NCBI RefSeq assembly: GCF_001830555.1 | Contig: NZ_MIAM01000017.1 | Span: forward strand, 31,868-95,867 | From: Sphingopyxis sp. RIFCSPHIGHO2_12_FULL_65_19 | Lineage (GTDB): Bacteria; Pseudomonadota; Alphaproteobacteria; Sphingomonadales; Sphingomonadaceae | Direction of reading: 5' to 3' | Length of the DNA stretch: 64,000 nucleotides | Shown: positions 34,580-42,947 of the stretch, in pieces | Layout: the number at the start of each line of letters is the position of its first letter | How positions within the stretch are numbered: position 1 is the first letter of the stretch | The notes under the pieces: model-generated | The model's input: only the letters and a program-made list of their open reading frames with translations | The model's database searches: none | Told to the model about the DNA's origin: nothing | Program-made: the position numbers and the translations under genes

Positions 34580-34765
34580 TCAGGCGACGCGACTGTCGCC
34601 GGTATCGCGGCTCCATGCCGCGATCTGGTCCTTGATCGCCAGCTTCAGCTTCTTGAGCCGCGCAATCAGGACTTCGTCGGGCTGGCGGCGCTGCGCCTCC
34701 CGATCGATTTCGGCGTCGAGGCAGGCATGCTCGCGCCGCAGATAATCGATATGTTTGCTGGACAT
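34580..34765 (-). CDS. DUF465 (YdcH-type) small protein
   Basis: 61 residues from ATG 34765 (GGAGAAGAAG upstream). Helical hairpin: SSKHIDYLRREHACLDAEIDRE and ARLKKLKLAIKDQIAAW match DUF465. The family is small, widespread in proteobacteria and of unknown function. Its own RpoH-like promoter suggests heat-shock induction, which is notable for a family with no known role. Confidence 0.85.
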   Translation of the reverse strand: MSSKHIDYLRREHACLDAEIDREAQRRQPDEVLIARLKKLKLAIKDQIAAWSRDTGDSRVA

Positions 34766-34820
34766 CTTCTTCTCCATGCCAAGTTGAGGATGTTGCAGCC
34801 CGAGCGGCTGCGGCGTGGAT

Positions 34821-34850
34821 GTAGGAAAGCTTTGGTCGGGATTTCAAGGG
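34821..34850 (-). promoter_or_regulatory. RpoH-type promoter of the DUF465 gene
   Basis: Minus strand CCCCTTGAAATCCCGACC then CTTTCCTAC; elements spaced 27 bases, one more than for hsp20 and groESL. Confidence 0.6.
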
Positions 34851-35178
34851 GTTGAAGTGTCCGCCTGTGGGAGACTGTCGGAAGCTGTGAAGAGCATCGC
34901 GCTGCGCCCGGCAGGGAAGGTACGACAGGCGGCATTGGGAAGCAAAGATGAAGAGGCGGTCGGCGCGCTACAGCTAAATCGTCACAACATGGGTTAGTCG
35001 CTGCAACCCGGCCCGGCGACCATTGTTTCGGTAGCATGCCGACTCGCGAGGAACAGGTTTACCCGCTCTTCAGGCGCGTCGCCGACGCGATTTGCGCTGT
35101 CCGCCTTCCTGGCCGCGCCTGGGAATATGCGCTGCGCCGGAGCCAACCGGCATATTCTTCAGAATGGGAGTGATGGAT
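34851..35178. other. intergenic, no gene seen
   Basis: About 330 bases between divergent DUF465 and manA. No coding frame, hairpin with T-run or clear promoter for manA was recognised; the GGAAC at 35052 has no CGTT at the right distance. Confidence 0.45.
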
Positions 35179-35988
35179 ATGACCATGAAAGCACAGAAGC
35201 TCGATACGATCTGGGTCGAGAAACCCTGGGGCGTCGATCGGCTTCCTCCGCCCTTCGATGCACGGACTGGTGGCCGCGTCGGCGAAATCTGGTTTCGTCC
35301 GCCCCAATCCAATCCGCTGCTCGTGAAATATATCTTCACGAGCGAGCGCTTGTCGATCCAGGTCCATCCCGACGACCGGCAGGCGCAGGCGCGCGGACTT
35401 TCCGCAGGCAAGGAGGAATGCTGGTACATTCTCGACGCTGAGCCGGACGCGGTGCTCGGCATTGGCACGCTTCGCGCGCTCGGCGAGCGCGAACTCGCCG
35501 ATACCGCCCGCTCGGGTGCTATCGAGGCGCTCATGGAGTGGCATCCGGTGCGCGCGAACATGTTCATTCATATTCCGCCCGGAACCGTCCATGCGATCGG
35601 TGCCGGGGTCACACTCGTCGAAATTCAGCAGAATGTGGATGTTACCTATCGTCTCTACGATTACGGCCGCCCGCGCGAGCTGCACCTCGCCGATGGGACG
35701 GCGGTCGCGAAGGCCGCGCCGATGTCACGCGATCTCTGCCGCCAAGTCGATATCGCAGAGAGCGCGTTGTTGCTCGACAGCCGCCATCTCGCGGTCGCGC
35801 ACCTGAACGCCAACGACCTTTCGCCGCTTGCCGATGCGAGGGATGGGGCGATGATCGTCCCGCTCAGCGGCACGGTCGCGGCTGACGGCGTGACCGCGCA
35901 GGCGGGCGAGTGCCTGTGGGCCGAGGACGTCGCTACCATCGAGGCCGGAGCCGGCGCGCGTTTTCTGGCGGGTTGGCACAAGCCTTGA
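35179..35988 (+). CDS. manA: class I mannose-6-phosphate isomerase
   Basis: 269 residues; I take ATG 35179 because GGGAG is eight bases upstream (35173 and 35185 are alternatives). Cupin zinc site: LSIQVHPDDRQAQ, KEECWYIL and MFIHIPPGTVHAIGAG, followed by VDVTYRLYDYGR. It interconverts fructose-6-phosphate and mannose-6-phosphate, the entry to GDP-mannose. The length is shorter than E. coli ManA (391) and matches the compact bacterial class I type. No operon partner. Confidence 0.9.
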   Translation: MTMKAQKLDTIWVEKPWGVDRLPPPFDARTGGRVGEIWFRPPQSNPLLVKYIFTSERLSIQVHPDDRQAQARGLSAGKEECWYILDAEPDAVLGIGTLRALGERELADTARSGAIEALMEWHPVRANMFIHIPPGTVHAIGAGVTLVEIQQNVDVTYRLYDYGRPRELHLADGTAVAKAAPMSRDLCRQVDIAESALLLDSRHLAVAHLNANDLSPLADARDGAMIVPLSGTVAADGVTAQAGECLWAEDVATIEAGAGARFLAGWHKP

Positions 35989-36102
35989 CGCCCTGCGCGA
36001 CCTTGGCGCGTCTCCGATGGAGGGCGATCCGCCTGCGCCAACTGGCCTGGCACCGTCCTGCCGCCCGAGACGCCTAGCGAGGCGCGTCGGCTGCCGCGCG
36101 TG

Positions 36103-36981
36103 TCACAGGGTTGATCGGCTATCCGCCCGAGCTTTCTCTACGGCGCTTCCCATCTCCTCTCCGAGGCGCACCGGCCGTTCGGGAAACCAATCGGGGTTGA
36201 ACGCGATCGCTTGCTTCTCGAACAGCGTCACGATCGTGGAGCCGAGGAGAAAGCGACCCATCTCGTCGCCCTTGCGCAGCGAGACTTCATCGGGGGCGTA
36301 GGACCATGACGATAACTTGCCCGATCGCTTCGCGTTCACCACGCCATGCCATGACGTTGCGACGCTGCCGACGATGGTCGCACCTACGAGTATCATCGCG
36401 AAATGGCCGTGAGTGGGGGACTCGAACAGGCATATGACCCGCTCGTTGCGCGCGAAAAGGCCGGGCACCCCGCGCGCGGTCGTCGGGTTGACGGAAAAGA
36501 GCGAGCCCGGGACGTGGATCATGCGTCTGAGCTCCCCGTCGCACGGCATGTGCAGCCGGTGATAATCCTTGGGCGAAAGATAGAGGTTGGCGAAACTGCC
36601 GTCGCGAAACGTCGCGGCGAGGGCAGCGTCGCCGCCCAGTATCGCGGTGGTGGTAAAACGGTGGCCCTTGGCCTGGACGATGTGATGATCGTCGATGGCG
36701 CCGAACTGGCTGATGGCACCGTCGACCGGACAGATGAAATCGGCCTCCGCCCGCGGGCGAGCGCCGGCTTTCAGCGGACGCGTGAAGAAGTCGTTGAAGT
36801 TTGCATAGCTGCGGATGTCGGGATTTTCCGCTTCGCTCATGTCGACGCCATATTTGGCGACGAACCATTGGATCAGTCGCGGGGTCAGCCGGCCCGACGA
36901 CGCGGCAACACGGCCGGCGAATTCGGTCAGCCGCCGCTTCGGCATCGCATGCTGGGCAAGAATTGTCAGGCGCTCGAACAT
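36103..36981 (-). CDS. psd: phosphatidylserine decarboxylase
   Basis: 292 residues. Elements of the bacterial PSD-B/E. coli type: YANFNDFFTRPLKAGARP, ICPVDGAISQFG, the catalytic YHRLHMPCDGELR and the self-cleavage site FLLGSTIVTLFE, where Ser becomes the pyruvoyl group. It decarboxylates phosphatidylserine to phosphatidylethanolamine at the inner membrane. It stands alone; many alphaproteobacteria instead have psd next to pssA. A candidate EcfG promoter precedes it. Confidence 0.93.
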   Translation of the reverse strand: MFERLTILAQHAMPKRRLTEFAGRVAASSGRLTPRLIQWFVAKYGVDMSEAENPDIRSYANFNDFFTRPLKAGARPRAEADFICPVDGAISQFGAIDDHHIVQAKGHRFTTTAILGGDAALAATFRDGSFANLYLSPKDYHRLHMPCDGELRRMIHVPGSLFSVNPTTARGVPGLFARNERVICLFESPTHGHFAMILVGATIVGSVATSWHGVVNAKRSGKLSSWSYAPDEVSLRKGDEMGRFLLGSTIVTLFEKQAIAFNPDWFPERPVRLGEEMGSAVEKARADSRSTL

Positions 36982-37033
36982 GATATCATCCGGTGGTCGA
37001 TGCTGCGGAGGGAAAGCCGATCACCTGGGGAGA

Positions 37034-37059
37034 GACGACGGCGCCTGCCTCTTCGTTCC
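37034..37059 (-). promoter_or_regulatory. candidate EcfG promoter for psd
   Basis: Minus strand GGAAC, 17 bases, CGTC (three of four -10 bases). About 50 bases before the psd start. Confidence 0.4.
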
Positions 37060-37141
37060 GGCGGTGATGCTTTATCCCGATGTCGTGGGGCAAGGGAAGG
37101 CGCATGGCCGGGAGCGGAAGATAATCGGGTAGGGGGCGCGC

Positions 37142-38020
37142 TCAGTCTCGCCGGGCCTTTGGCGTTCCTCCCGCCGAACGGACGAAGCGGTAACTCTTCT
37201 GCTCATAGTTCCGCGCGCGCAGGAAGTTGTGGGCGTTGTTGATCATGATGTCGCTCATGATCTCGATCGTGCCGCATCCGCCCTTGGCGAGAGCCGTCTC
37301 GGCGGCGGTCAGGAGCGTCGTCCCGATGCCGCGCCGCCGACGCTCGCCGTCGACAAGCAGCAGGGTGACGCGGCCGACGAGGCCGTGCTGCAAGGTCGGA
37401 ACGACCGCCCAGGCGCAGCATCCGACCAGCCCGCCGGCATCGGCGACGAGAAGCCCGGCCTTGGCGTTGCCGATCGCCTCGATATTCGCGTCGATCGATA
37501 TGAGCTTGGGCGGCTCGGCAAGCTGGGCGAGCAGACGGGCGAGAGCTTTTCGGTCCTTGCCCGTCGCGGGCCGCAGGCTGAGCTCGGGCTCCGGCAGGGC
37601 TTCGGGTTTGACGATCCTCAGCACCGGCTTGGCTTTCGGCGGCGGCGGCGGATCCTGCCGCCTTCGTACAGGCTCGGGTGACGGTGGCGGACGCGTTTTT
37701 CCGCGTCGACGGATGGGTACTTGCTCCTCGATAGGTTCGGCGGCTTTGGGTGCCTTCTTGGCAGGCTTCGCCGCGGGTTCGCGTTCGGCCGAGAGTTTCC
37801 AGCTGTCGGCCGCGCCGCCGCGAAGATAGTGCGCGATGTCGGCGGCGCTTGCCGTGAGCCCTTGTTCGCCGATCCCGAGGAGCGGCTTGCCAGCCGCATC
37901 GGTGAGGCCGAACTTCCCATAATCGCCGACGCCCGGCGTTCGCTTTCGCGACCGGACGAGTTTCATCCCGCGGTGTTCGGCGATTGCGCGAAGCTCGTCG
38001 GCTGTCGGCTCGGTTGTCAT
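37142..38020 (-). CDS. GNAT acetyltransferase with an N-terminal basic domain
   Basis: 292 residues in three parts. Residues 1-70 (AIAEHRGMKLVRSRKRTPGVGDYGKFGL) form a small domain also found on its own in sphingomonads, possibly nucleic-acid binding. Residues 75-145 are a Lys/Pro-rich disordered linker. Residues 150-290 are a GNAT fold (LSLRPATGKDRKALARLLAQL, VTLLLVDGERRRRGIGTTLL with the acetyl-CoA R-x-x-G-x-G loop, NNAHNFLRARNYEQ). The substrate is unknown; close neighbours are DNA-repair genes, so a role on DNA-associated proteins is possible. Confidence 0.82.
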   Translation of the reverse strand: MTTEPTADELRAIAEHRGMKLVRSRKRTPGVGDYGKFGLTDAAGKPLLGIGEQGLTASAADIAHYLRGGAADSWKLSAEREPAAKPAKKAPKAAEPIEEQVPIRRRGKTRPPPSPEPVRRRQDPPPPPKAKPVLRIVKPEALPEPELSLRPATGKDRKALARLLAQLAEPPKLISIDANIEAIGNAKAGLLVADAGGLVGCCAWAVVPTLQHGLVGRVTLLLVDGERRRRGIGTTLLTAAETALAKGGCGTIEIMSDIMINNAHNFLRARNYEQKSYRFVRSAGGTPKARRD

Positions 38021-38110
38021 CGATCAGGGCCGGCAAGGAGAGGCGGGGCGGGTCTGCGGGGAGGGGGCGCTCGCTCGGACCGGCGGCGCGCGCTTGCCCG
38101 CGCCCTGGTG

Positions 38111-38135
38111 GGAACCTGTGCGGCTGCGACGCGCT
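38111..38135 (+). promoter_or_regulatory. candidate EcfG promoter for the KTSC gene
   Basis: GGAAC at 38111, 16 bases, CGCT. Transcription would start within two or three bases of an in-frame ATG at 38144. Confidence 0.3.
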
Positions 38136-38173
38136 CTGCCCATATGCGCGCGCGCCGCTTCACCCGCTCGACC

Positions 38174-38386
38174 ATGATCGACCATGTCGCCTATGACGAG
38201 GCAGCGTCGGTGCTTTCCATCAGCTTCCGGGGCACCGGCAGATATCTTTATCATGGCGTCCCGCGCGCGATCTACGACGGGCTCTGCGCTGCGGAATCGC
38301 TCGGCGCCTATTTCAACGCGCATATCAAGGATCATTTCCGCTGCGAGCGCGACCCGGCGCGCAGGCGGTTCGGTCCCGGTGCCTGA
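38174..38386 (+). CDS. KTSC domain protein
   Basis: 70 residues from ATG 38174, or 80 from ATG 38144 if the mRNA is leaderless; neither has a Shine-Dalgarno. The domain reads VLSISFRGTGRYLYHGVPRAIYDGL and ESLGAYFNAHIKDHF, the KTSC family named after its occurrence at the C-terminus of some lysyl-tRNA synthetases. Stand-alone copies in bacteria are of unknown function. It sits between the GNAT gene and ku. Confidence 0.78.
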   Translation: MIDHVAYDEAASVLSISFRGTGRYLYHGVPRAIYDGLCAAESLGAYFNAHIKDHFRCERDPARRRFGPGA

Positions 38387-38424
38387 CAGTGGGGCGGTGA
38401 CGATCACCCCTGCGGAGGCGCCGC

Positions 38425-39309
38425 TCATGCGCGCTTGTGCGCTGCCGGCTTGGCGGGCGCTTTTTTCGCCGGGGCTTTTTTGGCAGTCGCCTTTCTGGCG
38501 GTGCCAGCCTTCGCCTTTCCGCCGCCGTCACCGATTGACTTCTTCAGCGCCGCCATCAGGTCGACGACGTTAGATCCGCTCGGCGCCTTCTCGTCCTTCC
38601 CGTCGTCGAGATTGAGCGTCTTGCCCTTCTTCTTGCGCTCGATGAGCTCCTTCAGCGCCTCGACATAGCGATCGTGAAAGTCGCTCGCGTCGAACTTGCC
38701 TGTTTTCTTGTCGATCAGCGTCGTCGCGAGGTCGAGCAGGTCTTCGTCGGGATCGCTGTCCGCGATGTCTCGGAAATAGCTCGCCGCCTTGTTGACCTCG
38801 TCGGCATAGCGCAGCGTCTCCATGACGAGGCCCCGGCCGCACGCCTTGATGCTGACGACATATTCACGGCCGCGCATCGCGAGCTGGCCAAGACCGACCT
38901 TCCCAGTACGGCGCAGCGCCTCGCGCAGCACGATGAACGCTTCCTCGGCAAGGTCGTCGGCGGGGACGACATAATAGGGCTTCTCGAAATAGATCTCGTC
39001 GATATCCTCGGCCTCGACGAACTGGGTGAGCTCGAGCGTCTTCTTACTCTCGAGCTTGACCCCCTCGATCTCCTCGTCGTCGAGCAGCACATATTGGTCC
39101 TTCGCATATTGGAAGCCCTTGACGATCTCGTCGACGTCGACCGGGCCGACGCCGGGCACGACCTTTTCATATTTGATGCGCTTGCCCGTGGGCTCGTGGA
39201 TCTGGTTGAACGCGATCGTCGCCCCGCTCTTCGTCGCCGAATAGATCTCGACCGGGATCGAAACGAGCGCCAGGCGGATCTGGCCTTTCCAATATGGGCG
39301 CGCAGCCAT
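38425..39309 (-). CDS. ku: Ku protein, NHEJ end-binding
   Basis: 294 residues from ATG 39309 (AGGAG nine bases upstream; GTG 39315 is too close). The Ku core spans residues 1-255: RPYWKGQIRLALVSIPVEIYSATK, IAFNQIHEPTGKRIKYEKV, FEKPYYVVPADDLAEEAFIVLREAL. The last 40 residues are a Lys/Ala-rich tail (KKAPAKKAPAKPAAHK), typical of bacterial Ku that bind and slide on DNA and recruit LigD. A candidate EcfG promoter lies just upstream, so ku may be transcribed separately from ligD. Confidence 0.95.
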   Translation of the reverse strand: MAARPYWKGQIRLALVSIPVEIYSATKSGATIAFNQIHEPTGKRIKYEKVVPGVGPVDVDEIVKGFQYAKDQYVLLDDEEIEGVKLESKKTLELTQFVEAEDIDEIYFEKPYYVVPADDLAEEAFIVLREALRRTGKVGLGQLAMRGREYVVSIKACGRGLVMETLRYADEVNKAASYFRDIADSDPDEDLLDLATTLIDKKTGKFDASDFHDRYVEALKELIERKKKGKTLNLDDGKDEKAPSGSNVVDLMAALKKSIGDGGGKAKAGTARKATAKKAPAKKAPAKPAAHKRA

Positions 39310-39339
39310 CGTCACTCACTCCTTTGCCAATGCTCCTTC

Positions 39340-39364
39340 AATGCGCGCGGTCGCCGAGCGTTCC
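39340..39364 (-). promoter_or_regulatory. candidate EcfG promoter for ku
   Basis: Minus strand GGAAC, 16 bases, CATT. About 30 bases before ATG 39309. Confidence 0.4.
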
Positions 39365-39492
39365 GCGCCGGCGATGGGAAGGGAAGCCCGATCGCCGCAA
39401 CGGGATCGAAAGCGGGAGCTGGAAATGGCCGGACAGTCGCGAACGCGCGCGCCTGCCGCTTTCGCGGCCCGCGACCTGCCGATCCGAGCTTG

Positions 39493-39870
39493 TCAGACGG
39501 TCCAGCGCGCGGGCGCGAGCGCGATGGCGATCGGAGGATGCACCCGCTGCCATTTCGTTGCAGCGAGCACGTCGTTGCTCTCCTTCGCCTCGCGGCCCGG
39601 CCCAAGCGACCAGGTGATGTGATAATGGCTACCGTCGCCGCGATCGGTGGTGCCGCCGATGCGCACGACGAGCGCCTGGACGCCCGCGCCGTCGTCGACT
39701 TCGCCGACGATCTCGCCCGCGTGCGCAGCGGGTAGGGGCGTGTCCTCGGCGGTCCCGAAGCGGAGCGTCACATGATCGGCAACCAGCTCGGCATAGCGCG
39801 GTTCGAACCGTTCGAGCAGCATGTCGCGCTCGGCGGGTGGGACTTTCCAGCCGGCGATCGTGCGCGTCAT
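39493..39870 (-). CDS. small protein with two HxTx motifs, NHEJ-linked
   Basis: 125 residues starting in an ATGA overlap with xth. Two HxT motifs are visible: DHVTLRFG (residues 32-39) and YHITWSLG (83-90), 51 residues apart. Paired HxTx motifs are the catalytic signature of 2H phosphoesterases (LigT/CPDase group), though that superfamily is usually longer, with about 70-100 residues between the motifs. Other motifs are VPPAERDMLLERFEPRYAELV and VVRIGGTTDRGDGSHYH. It is the last gene of the ligD-xth unit and may process 2',3'-cyclic or 3'-phosphate ends. The family assignment is tentative. Confidence 0.7.
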   Translation of the reverse strand: MTRTIAGWKVPPAERDMLLERFEPRYAELVADHVTLRFGTAEDTPLPAAHAGEIVGEVDDGAGVQALVVRIGGTTDRGDGSHYHITWSLGPGREAKESNDVLAATKWQRVHPPIAIALAPARWTV

Positions 39871-40670
39871 GACGCCTTGCGCTTTCGCTTTGCGGACGCG
39901 TTGCCGAGCTCGACCCAGGCGGGCGCATGGTCGCTCGTCTTGTCGAGCGCCCGCGGGCGGGTGTCGACGCCGGCGGCCTCGAGCCGCTTCGCTGCGGGCT
40001 TGTTCAGCAGCAGATGGTCGATGCGGATGCCGGCATTGCGCTCGAACGAGCGCCGCCAATAGGCCCAGAAGCTGTAGATGCGCTCCTCGGGATGCAGGTA
40101 ACGGATCGCATCGGTCCAGCCCTGGTCGAGGATGCGCCGGTAGGCGGCTTTGGCTTCGGGAGCGAAGAGCGCGTCCTTCTTCCAGTTCGCGGGCTTGTAC
40201 ACATCGAGGTCGGTGGGAATGACGTTGAAGTCGCCGCAGATGACGACGGGGGCATCGAGGTCGAAGAGCGTTGTCAGATGCGCGTCGAGCCGCGCCATCC
40301 ACTGCATCTTGTAATCGAACTTCGGACCGGGCCAGGGGTTGCCGTTGGGAAGATAGAGGCCGGCGACGAGGATGCCGCCGACCGCGGCCTCGATATAGCG
40401 GCTCTGCTCGTCGCCGGGATCGCCGGGGAGCCCGCGGCGCGTTTCGTGGATTTCGCCGACGCGGCTCAGCATCGCGACGCCGTTCCAGCGGCTCTGGCCG
40501 TGCCAGATCACGTCATAGCCCGCGTCGCGGATCGCCTTCTCGGGGAATTTCTCCTGAGGGGCTTTGAGTTCCTGCAGGCAGACTATGTCGGGCTCGGCCT
40601 GCGCGAGCCAGCCGAGCAGAATGTCGAGGCGGCCGGCGATGCCGTTCACATTATAGGTCGCGATCTTCAC
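39867..40670 (-). CDS. xth: exodeoxyribonuclease III family enzyme
   Basis: 267 residues from GTG 40670, overlapping the ligD stop (GTGA). AP-endonuclease/ExoIII fold: KIATYNVNGIAGRL, VCLQELKAP (catalytic Glu), VAGLYLPNGNP, VVICGDFNVIPTDLDVY and SDHAPAWVEL. Family members cut at abasic sites and remove 3' blocking groups (phosphate, phosphoglycolate). Here it is translationally coupled to ligD, so a dedicated role in cleaning 3' ends before joining is likely. Possibly a second xth of the genome. Confidence 0.93.
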   Translation of the reverse strand: MKIATYNVNGIAGRLDILLGWLAQAEPDIVCLQELKAPQEKFPEKAIRDAGYDVIWHGQSRWNGVAMLSRVGEIHETRRGLPGDPGDEQSRYIEAAVGGILVAGLYLPNGNPWPGPKFDYKMQWMARLDAHLTTLFDLDAPVVICGDFNVIPTDLDVYKPANWKKDALFAPEAKAAYRRILDQGWTDAIRYLHPEERIYSFWAYWRRSFERNAGIRIDHLLLNKPAAKRLEAAGVDTRPRALDKTSDHAPAWVELGNASAKRKRKAS

Positions 40671-42550
40671 AGGTCGGGCAGCGTCTGGTCGGCGCGGCCC
40701 CAGCCTTGCAGCGCCTTGAGGCCGGCGCGCTTCAGAAGCTCCTTCGCGTCGGTGATGCGGAAATGCGACGGCTTGTCGATCGTCTCCATTTCCTTCCAGC
40801 TGATGGGCGCGGCGACCGGCGCGCCTTCGCGGGCCCGCGCCGAATAGGGCATCACCGCAGTCGCGCCGCGCTGGTTGCGGAGATAATCGACAAAGATCCG
40901 GCCCTTGCGCTGCGCCTTGGGGAGGGCGGCGGTGAAGCGGTCGGGATCCATTTGCGCGACGGCGCGGGCGAGCCGGTGCGCGAAGTCCTTGACCTCGGGC
41001 CATTCGGCGCGCGGCACGAGCGGGGCGATCACATGGACGCCCTTGCCGCCGGTTAGCATTGGAAAGGTCTCGAGGCCCATCTGCTTCAGGATGTCGCGGA
41101 ACTGGAAGGCGGCGCTGCGCACCGCCTCGAAATCGAGACCGACGTCGGGATCGAGATCGAAGACGAGCCGATCGGCCTTCTCGACATCCTCGATGCGCGC
41201 GCCCCAGCCATGGAATTCGATCGTGCCCATCTGGACGCAGGTCATCAGGCCCTCGGGCGTGTCCATGTAGAGATAGGGCTGGTTGTCGCCATCCTTCTCC
41301 TCGATCGCGACCTGCTTCACCGAATCGCCGAAGCTTCCGGCATCATGTTTCTGGAAGAAGCATTTCTTGGCGCGGCCCTGCGGACAGCGCACGAGGCTGA
41401 TCGGGCGCGAACCCGCCCACGGCAGCATGATCGGCGCGACCGCGGCATAATATTCTGCAAGCTCGCCCTTGGTGAGCCCCGCCTCGGGAAAGATGACGCG
41501 GTCGGAGTTGCTGATCGGAACGGGGAAGACGCTCGTCGCCACCGCAACCTTTTCTTCGCTCTCTACGACCACGGCCTCCGGCTTCTTGTCTTCGCGAAGT
41601 CCGAGATAGCTCGGGTGGCGGAGCGTGCCCTCGTTTGTCATCTCGGTAAAAGCGATCTCGGCGACGAGCTTCGGCTCGATCCAGTGCGCGCCGCGCGTCT
41701 CGGTGCGGGGCGCCTTCACCGTCGGCTCCTTTCGTTCGAGCGGCTTCATCATCGCCTGGAGGCGGAAGAGCTCCTCGGTATCGAATCCGGTCCCGACCTT
41801 GCCCGCGTAGCGCAGCGCGCCCTTCTCATGCACGCCGAGCATGAGCGAGCGGAACGCGCGCGACTTGTCGGAAGGCGTCCAGCCGACGATGACGAACTCC
41901 TGCCGCTTGATGCACTTAGTCTTGAGCCAGCTTCCCGCGCGCGCGCCGACATAGCGCGCATCGGCCTTTTTCGAGATGACCCCTTCGAGACCCGCAGCGC
42001 AGAAACTCTCGAGCAATGCCTCGCCGCTGCCCGCGATATGATCCGAGTAGCGGATATGCCTGGAGGCCTTGGGAAGAATTTTGGCAAGATGCGCCTTGCG
42101 GTCGAGGAGGGGGAGGGCGGTCAGATCCTCGCCGTCGAGCTCGAGGAGATCGAACGCGAAATAGTCGATGCTGTCCGGGGTGGCCTTGAGGGCGTTTTGC
42201 AACGACTGGAAGCGCGAGCGGCCTTCAGCATCGAGCACGACCGCTTCGCCGTCGATCAACGCACTGTCCACATTCAACTTTACGGCCTCGGCGAGGAGCG
42301 GCGCGAAGCGCTCCGACCAGTCGAGACCCGAGCGCGTATAGGCGCGGGCCTCGCCGCCGCCGACCGCGATCAGCAGGCGGTAGCCGTCATATTTCATCTC
42401 GTGAACCCAGCCCCTGCCAGCGGGAACGCTGTCGACGAGCGTCGCCAGCTGAACCTGTCGGAAGGGCGGTGGAGCCGCAGTCTTTCGCTTGCTGCGCGAG
42501 GAGGAGGGGGGGCGCCCTGCCGGGTCTGGATTGGCGGTCGGTTTGGCCAT
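40667..42550 (-). CDS. ligD: ATP-dependent DNA ligase D (ligase-polymerase, no PE domain)
   Basis: 627 residues from ATG 42550. Residues about 35-330 are the ligase: adenylated Lys in EMKYDGYRLLIA, DGEAVVLD, EGVISKKADARYVG, WLKTKCIKRQEFVIVG. Residues about 350-627 are the archaeo-eukaryotic primase-type polymerase: NSDRVIFPEAGLTKGELAEYY, catalytic RLVFDLDPD and LTGGKGVHVIAPL. The N-terminal phosphoesterase (PE) domain of typical LigD is missing; upstream frame codons to 42655 (MLKLHVSG) do not encode it. It joins double-strand breaks with Ku. Coupled to xth and the HxTx gene. Confidence 0.93.
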   Translation of the reverse strand: MAKPTANPDPAGRPPSSSRSKRKTAAPPPFRQVQLATLVDSVPAGRGWVHEMKYDGYRLLIAVGGGEARAYTRSGLDWSERFAPLLAEAVKLNVDSALIDGEAVVLDAEGRSRFQSLQNALKATPDSIDYFAFDLLELDGEDLTALPLLDRKAHLAKILPKASRHIRYSDHIAGSGEALLESFCAAGLEGVISKKADARYVGARAGSWLKTKCIKRQEFVIVGWTPSDKSRAFRSLMLGVHEKGALRYAGKVGTGFDTEELFRLQAMMKPLERKEPTVKAPRTETRGAHWIEPKLVAEIAFTEMTNEGTLRHPSYLGLREDKKPEAVVVESEEKVAVATSVFPVPISNSDRVIFPEAGLTKGELAEYYAAVAPIMLPWAGSRPISLVRCPQGRAKKCFFQKHDAGSFGDSVKQVAIEEKDGDNQPYLYMDTPEGLMTCVQMGTIEFHGWGARIEDVEKADRLVFDLDPDVGLDFEAVRSAAFQFRDILKQMGLETFPMLTGGKGVHVIAPLVPRAEWPEVKDFAHRLARAVAQMDPDRFTAALPKAQRKGRIFVDYLRNQRGATAVMPYSARAREGAPVAAPISWKEMETIDKPSHFRITDAKELLKRAGLKALQGWGRADQTLPDL

Positions 42551-42596
42551 GGACTCAAGACCATCCGGCCGCGCAATCGTTCCCGGTCCCGGGGGC

Positions 42597-42622
42597 AACT
42601 TGCCCGGGCGGCCATGCGTTCC
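42597..42622 (-). promoter_or_regulatory. candidate EcfG promoter for ligD
   Basis: Minus strand GGAAC, 17 bases, AGTT. About 45 bases before ATG 42550, which supports that start. Confidence 0.4.
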
Positions 42623-42653
42623 CATTTTCGTCCCCGAGACATGGAGCTTCAAC

Positions 42654-42917
42654 ATGGCGAATGGCTGGGCGCGCGACGGCGCCGTTCAGGAGCAGATCGA
42701 CGACACGGTGAGCGATGCCGTCAAGGAGGCGCGCCTGCGGCTGCTGTCCGGCAAGGGCGCAGACTATTGCGACGATTGCGGCGAGCGGATTGCAGAGGCG
42801 CGGCGAAAGGCCTTGCCCGCGAGCCGTACCTGCATCGGGTGCCAGACGCTTCGCGACGCCGAACGCCGTCCGGCCGGTTTCAACCGCCGGGGAAGCAAGG
42901 ACAGTCAGCTGCGCTGA
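42654..42917 (+). CDS. DksA/TraR-type C4 zinc-finger protein
   Basis: 87 residues, divergent from ligD. The C-terminal half holds the C4 zinc finger YCDDCGERIAEARR ... TCIGCQTLRDAE of the TraR/YbiI group. The N-terminal helix (ARDGAVQEQIDDTVSDAVKEARLRLL) is short, without the long coiled coil of DksA, so RNA polymerase binding would be of the TraR type, if any. GGAGCTTC precedes the ATG. Confidence 0.85.
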   Translation: MANGWARDGAVQEQIDDTVSDAVKEARLRLLSGKGADYCDDCGERIAEARRKALPASRTCIGCQTLRDAERRPAGFNRRGSKDSQLR

Positions 42918-42947
42918 CCCTTTGGGAAAGTGAGCCGGGGCATGACT

